A stretch of DNA of 36,396 bases from an uncultured Parasphingopyxis sp. GTDB taxonomy: Bacteria; Pseudomonadota; Alphaproteobacteria; Sphingomonadales; Sphingomonadaceae. The position numbers were made by a program, and so were the translations under genes. Where the stretch lies: assembly GCF_937129435.1 (NCBI RefSeq), contig NZ_CAKZNF010000088.1, forward strand, positions 1 to 36,396. The letters run 5' to 3'. Of the stretch, positions 1-7,077 are shown piece by piece. The notes beneath the pieces are model-generated. The model searched no databases and was not told where the DNA came from. It was given only the letters and a program-made list of their open reading frames with translations. Every line of letters starts with the position of its first letter. The stretch's first letter is position 1.

Positions 1-891
1 GCCTTCAACGCTGTCGGCGCGTTTGAAGACTATCGCGTGCAATCGGGCACCGTCCATGAATTTGTGAGCCGCGCCGTCGCCTCCAATCGCGAGCTATTCG
101 TGATTCCCGAGCCGCTGTTCACCTTCCACGGCGCCTATGAGACGATCGTCGGCGAGAACCCGAATTGCGGCTATCTTGTTCGCAAGCCTATTCTGGATGG
201 TGTCAATCTGACGGCGCGCAAGTTGCTGCTGATGGAGCCGGGGCAGGGCGGCCGGGGCAAGGCGCGGAAGGTCGGGCCGATGATCATGGCCAACGCCCAT
301 CGCAAGGACGACAAAATCGCATGGTTGACCAATGTCGACAAGAAAGGCCGCCACGACGACAAGGTTCAGCACGCGCATGCGATGTTCCTCGGTTTCGACA
401 AGGCGCAAGGGCGACTGCGCGTCGCCGTTCGGCACAAGGGCCAGCTACGCGTGTTCGTCAATCGCGACATTATCCGCTCCGATGACGCTTTCGACAGCCA
501 TGGCGGCCTGTCGATCATGGAATTCGATGTGCTCGAATATGTCGAGGCACAAGCGAGAACGCATTTGCGCATCGAATTGGAAGCCGAGCAGCTGAGAGCG
601 GCTGGTGTCGCGATCCAGAAGCTCGATGATGGCGTCTACTATCTCAGTTCCCATCGCCCGATCTACTGGGATAGCGATTTCGACGACATGATACAAAGGG
701 TGAGGGAAGTTCGTGCGGAGAAAGCCGGGCGCAAAGCGCGGCAGGCCGATACCGGGAAAGCGAATGGCGAAACATCTTCCGCCACGATGGTCGCTGCGAA
801 CGACAGCAACGGCCATAGCGATCACGAACCTGAGTCAGCTGCTGAACCGAAAGGTATTGGCAAGCGTATGATGAATTTCCTGGGCTTCTAG
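1..891 (+). CDS. C-terminal part of a possible family-2 glycosyltransferase (5' end outside window)
   Basis: The frame is open from base 1, so the gene starts before the window; a GTG at 37 is internal. The first ~50 visible residues (FEDYR, then HEFVSRAVA, then VIPEPLFTFH) resemble the end of a GT-A type glycosyltransferase domain, where an acidic residue and a PEPLF-like strand are common. About 200 further residues form a mixed region that I do not recognise, followed by a charged low-complexity tail (residues ~235-290, rich in A, E, K, N). The gene is convergent with sqdB-cysH, so it is not in their operon, but a glycosyltransferase beside a sulfoquinovose synthase would make sense as user of the sugar nucleotide. 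That link is inference. The catalytic DxD region is not in the window, so the family call is tentative. Confidence 0.35.
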   Translation, partial: AFNAVGAFEDYRVQSGTVHEFVSRAVASNRELFVIPEPLFTFHGAYETIVGENPNCGYLVRKPILDGVNLTARKLLLMEPGQGGRGKARKVGPMIMANAHRKDDKIAWLTNVDKKGRHDDKVQHAHAMFLGFDKAQGRLRVAVRHKGQLRVFVNRDIIRSDDAFDSHGGLSIMEFDVLEYVEAQARTHLRIELEAEQLRAAGVAIQKLDDGVYYLSSHRPIYWDSDFDDMIQRVREVRAEKAGRKARQADTGKANGETSSATMVAANDSNGHSDHEPESAAEPKGIGKRMMNFLGF

Positions 892-897
892 CCCAGG
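879..897 (+). terminator. Hairpin overlapping the stop codon of the first gene
   Basis: CCTGGGCT, loop TCT, AGCCCAGG is a perfect 8-bp stem. The TAG stop (889-891) sits across the loop and the start of the second arm. It lies just before the convergent end of cysH at 944. No run of T follows, so factor-independent termination is not certain. Confidence 0.5.
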
Positions 898-943
898 CGG
901 GCCTGGCTAAACGCGAACGCGTAGCCGGAAAACGCCTTGTTGA

Positions 944-1687
944 TCAGCCGTTGGTATTGGCGCCGATGCGGCGCACCTTTCCGTCTTTGGTGATATGGAT
1001 ACCGCACTCGGTCTTGTCCGAACCGGCCCAGCGCCCGGCCCGGTAATCCTCGCTCGGTTGCGTGCATGGCTGGCAACCGATCGACTGAAAGCCCTGTGAG
1101 ACCAAGGGATGGGCGGGCAGCGCCATTTCACGCGCATAGGCTCGCACTTCGTCAAGCGACCAATCCGCCAGCGGATTTATGCTGAGCCAGCTTTCCTGGA
1201 CTTCGACGACATCCATTTGCGCGCGATCATCGGTTTGATGGCGTTTACGCCCGGTCAGCACGCAATCGAAATTACGCAGTGTCGAAATCATCGGCAGTGT
1301 CTTGCGGGCATAGCAACACCGGTCCGGGTCGGTCGCATGGCGGTTGCCATCGGGATCCGACACCGCGAGCTGGCCGTAGCTCGGTCGGGCGCGAACCAGG
1401 GTCGTCAATCCCAGCGCGTCGGTCAGGTTTTCGACATAGGCCAGCGTTTCAGGAAAATGCTTGCGCGTATCGAGAAAAACGACCGGCGTGGCCGGGTTCT
1501 TTTCGGCCACAAGCTTCAGCAGCACTGCCGCTTCGGCGCCGAAGGAGGAGAGAACGGCGGCGCGGCCCGCGACACCGCCGTTGATCACCCGGGACAGTAT
1601 CTGACGCGCGTTGAGACCGGCGAACTGTTCGTTCAGCTTTGCCGCCTTGCGGCGCAGTTCTTGGGTCTTGTTCGTGCCGAGAGTCAT
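944..1687 (-). CDS. cysH: Adenylyl-sulfate (APS) reductase, [4Fe-4S] type
   Basis: A 247-residue protein of the CysH family, which reduces activated sulfate to sulfite with thioredoxin or glutathione as electron source. The PP-loop-type nucleotide-binding segment is LSSFGAEAAVLL near residues 46-57. A Cys pair at 124-125 (RCCYARK) and CxxC at 205-208 (GCQPC) are the four ligands of the [4Fe-4S] cluster that mark APS reductases rather than PAPS reductases. The C-terminal ECGIH (Cys228) is the catalytic thiol that carries the S-sulfo intermediate. The ATG at 1687 was chosen over longer frames because the family begins here. The gene follows sqdB by 19 bp and probably shares its mRNA. No cysI, cysD or cysN is near, so this copy may serve sulfoquinovose synthesis; it could also be the cell's general APS reductase. 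Confidence 0.93.
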   Translation of the reverse strand: MTLGTNKTQELRRKAAKLNEQFAGLNARQILSRVINGGVAGRAAVLSSFGAEAAVLLKLVAEKNPATPVVFLDTRKHFPETLAYVENLTDALGLTTLVRARPSYGQLAVSDPDGNRHATDPDRCCYARKTLPMISTLRNFDCVLTGRKRHQTDDRAQMDVVEVQESWLSINPLADWSLDEVRAYAREMALPAHPLVSQGFQSIGCQPCTQPSEDYRAGRWAGSDKTECGIHITKDGKVRRIGANTNG

Positions 1688-1706
1688 ATCCCGTGTTTCC
1701 CGCTCC

Positions 1707-2864
1707 CTAGTTCCAGGTCGAAACGCAGGGAATTTTCGATCGGTCGCAGCGATCCGAATATTTCTCCGCAATTTCCTTGATCTCGTCGAGCAGCCCGCTT
1801 TCCAGCGTGATCGGATCGAGGCCGAGGCCGAGGAACCGGTCGTTGGACACGTGCAGCTCGTTCTCGTCGTCCTCGTTGCGCGGATTGTCGACATAGTCGA
1901 TCTTGCCGCCGGTCTTGTCGGCGATCATCTTGGCGAGATCGCGGACGCGGTGCGTTTCGGTCATCTGGTTGAGGATGTTCACGCGCTCGCCCTTTTGCGG
2001 CGGGTTGGTGATCGCCAGTTCGATGCAGCGACAGGTGTCCTGGATATGGATGAAAGCGCGCGTCTGGCCGCCGGTGCCGTGCACGGTCATCGGATAATCG
2101 AGCGCCGCCTGCATTACGAAGCGGTTGAGGACCGTTCCATAGTCGCCGTCATAATCGAACCGGTTGATCAGCCGCGGATCCATCTTCGTTTCTTCGGTCT
2201 GGGTGCCCCAGACGATGCCCTGATGGAGGTCGGTTACGCGGATGCCGTCATTCTTGTTGTAATAGGCGAAGAACAGCTGATCCTGCGTCTTGGTGAGGTG
2301 GTAGATCGAACCTGGGTTCACCGGATAGAGGATCTCCTGCTCGACATCGCCGTGATCGGTGCCGATCTTCACCTTCAGATAGCCTTCGGGGATCTTCATC
2401 CCTGCGGTGCCGTACCCGTAGACGCCCATGGTGCCGAGGTGGACGACGTGCGCGTTGCACTTCGATTCGACAACGGCGGCGAGCAGGTTGTTCGTCGCAT
2501 TGAGATTGTTGTCGACGGTGTAGCGCTTGTGGAAGCTCGACTTCATCGAATAGGGCGCCGCGCGCTGTTCGGCGAAGTGGATGATCACGTCGGGATCTTC
2601 CTCTTCCAGCAGGCTCAGCAGCCGATGATAGTTTTCCGAGATGTCGAAATCGTGGAACTTGATCTCCTTGCCGCTGACTTCCTTCCACGCGGCGAGCCGC
2701 TGGTCGATCGGCGCGATCGGCGTGAGTGAGTCGACGCCGAGTTCGATGTCGATCTTGCGGCGCGAAAGATTGTCGATGATCGTGACGTCATAATCGCGGC
2801 GCGAGAGATAGAGGCTGGTCGGCCAGCCGCAAAATCCGTCTCCGCCAAGCACAAAAACCTTCAT
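1707..2864 (-). CDS. sqdB: UDP-sulfoquinovose synthase
   Basis: A 385-residue short-chain-dehydrogenase-fold enzyme matching SqdB/SQD1, which converts UDP-glucose and sulfite to UDP-sulfoquinovose, the head-group donor of sulfolipid. The N-terminal NAD site GGDGFCGW (residues 7-14) is the special form of the GxxGxxG motif seen in this family, followed by DNLSRR (31-36). The catalytic Thr145 (LGTMGVYG) and the YxxxK pair Tyr188/Lys192 (YHLTK) are present. A ribosome binding site GGAGAAG precedes the ATG at 2864. The length fits bacterial SqdB (about 380-400 residues). It is the first gene of a pair with cysH, whose product supplies sulfite. No sqdD, sqdC or sqdX is in the window. The family call is firm; the fate of the sugar is unknown. 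Confidence 0.95.
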   Translation of the reverse strand: MKVFVLGGDGFCGWPTSLYLSRRDYDVTIIDNLSRRKIDIELGVDSLTPIAPIDQRLAAWKEVSGKEIKFHDFDISENYHRLLSLLEEEDPDVIIHFAEQRAAPYSMKSSFHKRYTVDNNLNATNNLLAAVVESKCNAHVVHLGTMGVYGYGTAGMKIPEGYLKVKIGTDHGDVEQEILYPVNPGSIYHLTKTQDQLFFAYYNKNDGIRVTDLHQGIVWGTQTEETKMDPRLINRFDYDGDYGTVLNRFVMQAALDYPMTVHGTGGQTRAFIHIQDTCRCIELAITNPPQKGERVNILNQMTETHRVRDLAKMIADKTGGKIDYVDNPRNEDDENELHVSNDRFLGLGLDPITLESGLLDEIKEIAEKYSDRCDRSKIPCVSTWN

Positions 2865-3026
2865 TCAAACTTCTCCGGCTCTGAAACCCGAGGCTGCCCT
2901 ACCATGTTCATACCGCAGTGCAACAACGATCGAAATATTCCCTTTGAAATCCAATCGATCCGATTCGATGGTATGGGCATGTCCCCGGTGTGGTCGTTCG
3001 CTAAACCAAAGCGAAATGACCGCTGT

Positions 3027-3054
3027 GTGACGCAAAGCACAATTGTACTATAAT
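3027..3054 (+). promoter_or_regulatory. Probable promoter of glcB
   Basis: The -10 hexamer TATAAT at 3049-3054 is a perfect consensus. GTGACG at 3027-3032 matches the -35 consensus at four of six positions, with a 16-bp spacer. Transcription would start near 3061. Confidence 0.6.
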
Positions 3055-3109
3055 TTCGATGCGAGTCCCGATCGTTGCGTTCGACTGCCCTTTCGTTGCG
3101 CTCAATCCG

Positions 3110-3123
3110 GCGCAAAGTTGCGC
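3110..3123 (+). promoter_or_regulatory. Palindromic operator candidate in the glcB leader
   Basis: GCGCAA-AG-TTGCGC is a perfect 6-2-6 inverted repeat located about 50 bp downstream of the predicted start point. Its right half is the third of three TTGCG elements repeated every two helical turns. Glyoxylate-pathway regulators of the RamB/ScfR type bind TTTGCAAA-like sites, so such a regulator is a candidate; this is inference. Confidence 0.4.
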
Positions 3124-3268
3124 TAAAAACTCATTGGACCCGATTTGCCGGGCACACCGTCGAACGGACCAATGCGGCGATTGACGATATGCCAAATTGC
3201 AGCAATGGCGCCTCAACAAACGACCGAGGCCGAATCCGGCGCAAGCAAACAGCTCTTGGAGATTTCCC

Positions 3269-5410
3269 ATGCAACGTTCGGGTCTAACCATTGCCGACGA
3301 ACTCGCCACATTTGTCACGGATGAGGCACTGCCTGGGACGGGGATCGATGCGGATCGCTTCTGGGACGGCTTGGCCGAACTGATTGCCGACTTCGCCCCG
3401 CGCAATCGCGCTCTGCTCGACAAGCGCGACGATTTGCAGGCGAAGCTCGACAGATGGTTCGGCGAACATGGCGATACCGCCTTCGATGTCACGGCACATC
3501 GGGCATTTCTCAAAGACATCGGCTATCTCGTCCCGGAACCGGGCGACTTTGCGATTACGACGAAAAACGTCGACCCCGAACTTTCGGTGCAACCCGGGCC
3601 TCAACTCGTCGTGCCGGTCACCAATGCCCGCTATGCGCTGAACGCCGCGAATGCGCGCTGGGGCAGTCTCTACGATGCGCTTTATGGCACGGACGTGATC
3701 GAAGGGGACACCGAAGGTTCCGGTTACGATCCGACGCGCGGCGCCAAGGTCATTGCCTATGCGCGCGACCTGCTCGACCGCGCCGTCCCGCTCGCGCAGG
3801 GCAGCCATTCCGATGCGGTCGCCTATCGGGTCGTGGACGGCGCGCTGGAGATCGAAACGGCCGGCGGCCGGACAGGGCTCGCCGCCCCGCAGGCCTTTGT
3901 CGGTTATCGCGGTGCGCCCGAAGCGCCTGACGCCATATTGTTCGGTCACAACGCGCTGCATATCGAGGTCGTGATCGACCGCGATCACCGGATCGGCAGG
4001 GACGATCCGGCCGGAGTGGCGGATGTCATTCTTGAGGCGGCCATATCGAGCATCATCGATTGCGAGGATTCGGTCGCGGCCGTCGATGCCGAGGACAAGA
4101 CGCTCGTCTATCGCAATTGGCTCGGGCTGATGAAGGGAACGCTTTCGGCCCGTTTTGCGAAAGGCGGCGACACGGTCGAGCGCTCGCTCGAGCCCGACCG
4201 GACATACACGGCGCCGGACGGTAGCGAGTTGACGCTGCACGGCCGCTCGGCGCTGCTCGTGCGCAATGTCGGCCATCATCTCTACACCGATGTCATAACC
4301 CTGGACGGTGAAGAGGTTCCGGAAACGCTGATCGATGCCGCGATTACGGCGCTGTGCGCGATTCACGATCTCAAAGGGCTGGGGCCGCTGCGCAATTCGC
4401 GCGCCGGGTCGGTGTACATCGTCAAGCCGAAGCTGCACGGACCCGAAGAGGTCGCCTTTGCCGGCGAACTGTTCGACCGTGTCGAGGACATGCTCGGCCT
4501 CGACCGCCACACGCTCAAGATCGGCGTCATGGACGAGGAACGGCGGACGAGCGCGAACCTTGCCGCCTGCATCCACGCGGTGAAGGACCGGATCGTCTTC
4601 ATCAACACCGGCTTTCTCGATCGCACGGGCGATGAAATCCACACCGCGATGGAAGGCGGCCGCATGCTTCGCAAGGACGAGATCAAACAACAGGGCTGGA
4701 TCGAGGCCTATGAAGCGCGCAATGTCGGCATCGGGCTGGCCGCCGGTTTCCGCGGCAAGGCGCAGATCGGCAAGGGCATGTGGGCCGCTCCAGACAGGAT
4801 GGCCGAAATGGTCGAACAGAAGATCGGCCATCTCAAGGCCGGCGCGATGACCGCCTGGGTTCCTTCGCCGACGGCCGCGACGCTCCATGCCATGCACTAT
4901 CACATGGTCGACGTGCTCGCGCTGCAGGAGGAGATGGAAGCCGATCCCGTGACCGGACGGCTCGACGCTCTGCTCCAGCCGCCCTTCGCCGATGGCCGCA
5001 ATTATTCGGAAAGTGAGATTCGCGAGGAGCTCGACAATAATTGCCAGGGAATTCTCGGCTATGTCGTGCGCTGGGTCGACCATGGCGTCGGTTGTTCGAA
5101 GGTGCCGGACATCCACGATGTCGGCCTGATGGAAGACCGGGCGACGCTGCGTATTTCCTCGCAGCATATCGCCAACTGGCTGCGCCACGGCGTGGTGACG
5201 GAAGCCGAGGTCAATGCGGCGCTAGAACGCATGGCCGAAGTCGTGGATCGGCAGAACGCTGGCGATCCCGCCTATGCGCCGATGGCCCCCGGTTTCGACG
5301 GTCCGGCCTTCGCGGCCGCACGCGCGCTTATCTTTGACGGCACGACGACCCCCAATGGCTACACCGAGTTCGCACTAACCGAATGGCGGAAAACGGCGAA
5401 AGCGGGTTGA
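3269..5410 (+). CDS. glcB: Malate synthase G
   Basis: A 713-residue enzyme that condenses glyoxylate with acetyl-CoA to malate, allowing growth on two-carbon compounds. Family signatures are present in order: [14 protein letters not shown] (about residue 264), [14 protein letters not shown] (~375), [13 protein letters not shown] (~419), [20 protein letters not shown] (~448), and [13 protein letters not shown] (~620), which by comparison with E. coli should carry the catalytic Asp. The length fits the G form (about 720) and not the 530-residue A form. The ATG at 3269 is preceded by GGAGA at 3258-3262; the frame is open upstream to 3197, but those residues do not belong to the family. No isocitrate lyase gene lies next to it. 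The long leader and palindromes suggest tight regulation. Confidence 0.97.
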   Translation: MQRSGLTIADELATFVTDEALPGTGIDADRFWDGLAELIADFAPRNRALLDKRDDLQAKLDRWFGEHGDTAFDVTAHRAFLKDIGYLVPEPGDFAITTKNVDPELSVQPGPQLVVPVTNARYALNAANARWGSLYDALYGTDVIEGDTEGSGYDPTRGAKVIAYARDLLDRAVPLAQGSHSDAVAYRVVDGALEIETAGGRTGLAAPQAFVGYRGAPEAPDAILFGHNALHIEVVIDRDHRIGRDDPAGVADVILEAAISSIIDCEDSVAAVDAEDKTLVYRNWLGLMKGTLSARFAKGGDTVERSLEPDRTYTAPDGSELTLHGRSALLVRNVGHHLYTDVITLDGEEVPETLIDAAITALCAIHDLKGLGPLRNSRAGSVYIVKPKLHGPEEVAFAGELFDRVEDMLGLDRHTLKIGVMDEERRTSANLAACIHAVKDRIVFINTGFLDRTGDEIHTAMEGGRMLRKDEIKQQGWIEAYEARNVGIGLAAGFRGKAQIGKGMWAAPDRMAEMVEQKIGHLKAGAMTAWVPSPTAATLHAMHYHMVDVLALQEEMEADPVTGRLDALLQPPFADGRNYSESEIREELDNNCQGILGYVVRWVDHGVGCSKVPDIHDVGLMEDRATLRISSQHIANWLRHGVVTEAEVNAALERMAEVVDRQNAGDPAYAPMAPGFDGPAFAAARALIFDGTTTPNGYTEFALTEWRKTAKAG

Positions 5411-5413
5411 AAG

Positions 5414-5425
5414 AGCCTTTCGGCT
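5414..5425. terminator. Short hairpin between glcB and tRNA-Thr
   Basis: AGCC-TTTC-GGCT on the plus strand; on the minus strand it reads AGCC-GAAA-GGCT followed by CTTTC, a GNRA-capped stem typical of small terminators. It is only 4 bp, so this is a weak call. It would serve the convergent glcB and tRNA transcripts. Confidence 0.3.
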
Positions 5426-5448
5426 TGCTGCTGGCGTAATTCAGGCGA

Positions 5449-5524
5449 TGGTGCCGCTTGCGTGACTCGAACACGCGACCCCCGCATTACGAATGCGATG
5501 CTCTACCAACTGAGCTAAAGCGGC
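5449..5524 (-). tRNA. tRNA-Thr (anticodon CGT)
   Basis: A complete 76-nt cloverleaf on the minus strand. The acceptor arms GCCGCTT and AAGCGGC pair perfectly. The D arm is GCTC/GAGC, the anticodon stem TCGCA/TGCGG encloses loop TTCGTAA (anticodon CGT), and the T arm is GCGTG-TTCGAGT-CACGC. The discriminator is A and the CCA end is encoded (5449-5451). It reads ACG codons. It stands alone, convergent with glcB. Confidence 0.96.
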
Positions 5525-5608
5525 CTGCCTGAAGGCGCCGCGCCTTTACCAGTCCGTTTCCGGCAAGACAAGCGTCGGCGGTGCGGGATGGTGATCTCGA
5601 CGTTAATC

Positions 5609-5623
5609 TTTACGCTTCGTAAA
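5609..5623. promoter_or_regulatory. Inverted repeat upstream of the PAS_5 gene
   Basis: TTTACG-CTT-CGTAAA is a perfect 6-3-6 inverted repeat, 63 bp before the start codon at 5686. A GTTAA element (5602-5606) lies just upstream. This may be an operator; no family can be assigned. Confidence 0.3.
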
Positions 5624-5685
5624 CCATGGCGCGCGCATAACGCCCGGGAGTTCATCGGACACGAACTGCCAAGGGGCGGCAAGAC

Positions 5686-7005
5686 ATGGATAATTCGAGC
5701 GCGATAGAGCCGGACGCACGGGCGGAATATGACGATGTCGATGCAGGCGTCGAGGCGCCGCCCGAGATCGGCACGGACGAGCGCCGCATGCATGTGCGCG
5801 CCTATAATTACTGGACGTCGCTGCTGCATGATCGCGCCTATCCGGCGATCGAGGATCTCGATCCCGAATCGATCGAGGATTTCGGGCCGAACAGCGTGCT
5901 CCTGGATTTCACGGGCGGCGTTTCCGATCCGCAGATCGCCTGGCTCGGCAAGGCGCTGCGCGCCGAATGCGGAATCGAAGACCATATCGAAAGCGTCAAC
6001 GACGTGCCCAGCCGATCGCTGCTTTCGCGGCTGACCGATCACTATATGCAGATCATCGCGAACCAGGCGCCGGTCGGCTTTGAAGCCGAATTCGTCACCG
6101 ATGACGACCGTAGCATGCTGTATCGCGGTATATTGATGCCGTTCTCGTCGGACGACGATGCGATCGATTTCATCTACGGTGTCATCAACTGGAAAGAGGC
6201 TGCGGACAGCGAGCAGGCCGCGTCGATCGCACATGCGCTGGAACGCGATCGCGTCGAGCAACGTCCGCCCGCGGCGGCCTCGCCGATATGGGCCGATGGC
6301 CCGAGCGGCGAACGCGGAAAGAAAGTTCAGGCGCTTGCCCCGGCGGAAACGGCCGGCGCGGACGTCGCAAACCTCGCCGCGGCCGTGCCGGAAAGCGCCG
6401 AGCCCGAAACGCTCGCCGATTTTCTCGTCGTCGCACGCGAAAGCGCCGAGGTCGCAAAGCAGGCCAATCAACGCAGCCGCAGCGCGCTCTATTCCGCGCT
6501 GGGCCGTGCCTATGAATTTGCTCTCGCTTCGGAAAACGAACCCGAACTCTACGCCGAGCTGCTCGACGATGCCGGGATCAAGCAACAGGATCGCGCGCCG
6601 ATGACGCCGCTCGTGAAGCTCGTCTTTGGGGCGGATTACGACAAGACCCGCCTGACCGAATTCGCCACGGCGCTGACTCATGCCAAGCGTGAGGCGGTTC
6701 CGGCCCGGACCTTCGCCGACTATCTCGCCGAGCGCGATGGCGGGCTCAAGGCGATCGTTGCCGAGGAACGGGCGCTTCGGAGGCCCGAGGCCAAGCTGGA
6801 CAAGCTCGAAGAAGCCCGTGCGGCGCTCCGCGAAGCGCGGATTCACGATTTCGTGACGCTTGAGGACGAGACGGAAGGGACCGAGGAATTTGCGCTATTG
6901 ATGGCACGGCGTATTCCGAACGGGCGATTTGCCGTGGTCGGGGCGGTTCCGCACGACAAACGGTTGACCGACAAAGCTATTCGCAGCCTTGCCGCCAAAT
7001 TGTAG
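5686..7005 (+). CDS. PAS_5-family protein with uncharacterised C-terminal half
   Basis: A 439-residue soluble protein. Residues ~35-170 match the PAS_5 pattern of alphaproteobacterial proteins (YWTSLLHDRAYP, then DLDPESIEDFGPNSVLLDF, then LLSRLTDHYMQIIANQAPVGFEAEF), a ligand- or signal-sensing fold. Residues ~180-255 are Ala/Arg/Glu-rich and probably flexible. The last ~180 residues are helical and highly charged, ending in a compact segment (GRFAVVGAVPHDKRLT) that I do not recognise. There is no kinase, GGDEF or HTH output domain, so how it transmits a signal is unknown. The start is supported by a GGGGCGG-type ribosome binding site before ATG 5686. The NAD-glutamate dehydrogenase gene follows after 72 bp on the same strand and may be co-transcribed. 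Confidence 0.75.
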   Translation: MDNSSAIEPDARAEYDDVDAGVEAPPEIGTDERRMHVRAYNYWTSLLHDRAYPAIEDLDPESIEDFGPNSVLLDFTGGVSDPQIAWLGKALRAECGIEDHIESVNDVPSRSLLSRLTDHYMQIIANQAPVGFEAEFVTDDDRSMLYRGILMPFSSDDDAIDFIYGVINWKEAADSEQAASIAHALERDRVEQRPPAAASPIWADGPSGERGKKVQALAPAETAGADVANLAAAVPESAEPETLADFLVVARESAEVAKQANQRSRSALYSALGRAYEFALASENEPELYAELLDDAGIKQQDRAPMTPLVKLVFGADYDKTRLTEFATALTHAKREAVPARTFADYLAERDGGLKAIVAEERALRRPEAKLDKLEEARAALREARIHDFVTLEDETEGTEEFALLMARRIPNGRFAVVGAVPHDKRLTDKAIRSLAAKL

Positions 7006-7077
7006 CAGCCTGATCGCCGCGAAATAATATTCCAACGGGGTTGAGATGCGGCGCTGCTAGGAGCATAGCGGCGCGCT

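Larger units (their letters stand above)
2865..3268. promoter_or_regulatory. 404-bp divergent regulatory region between sqdB and glcB
   Basis: There is no convincing gene here. The region holds an inverted repeat TTCGCT-N7-AGCGAA (2997-3015), a sigma-70-like promoter toward glcB (3027-3054), three same-direction TTGCG elements starting at 3075, 3096 and 3118 (spacing 21 and 22 bp), and a palindrome GCGCAA-AG-TTGCGC (3110-3123). The predicted glcB transcript would have an unusually long leader of about 200 nt. I could not pick a clear promoter for sqdB. Confidence 0.6.

Noticed and set aside
37..39. GTG as start of the first gene
   Set aside because: The frame is open upstream to base 1 and the preceding residues fit the same domain, so the gene is truncated by the window.
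1611..2729. 372-codon open frame antisense to sqdB
   Set aside because: Shadow frame; valine/aspartate-rich product without motifs.
2861..3115. 84-codon minus-strand frame upstream of sqdB
   Set aside because: It overlaps the sqdB start and the predicted glcB promoter, and the product has no domain or signal peptide.
3284..5188. 634-codon open frame antisense to glcB
   Set aside because: Shadow of malate synthase; no start signal or motifs.
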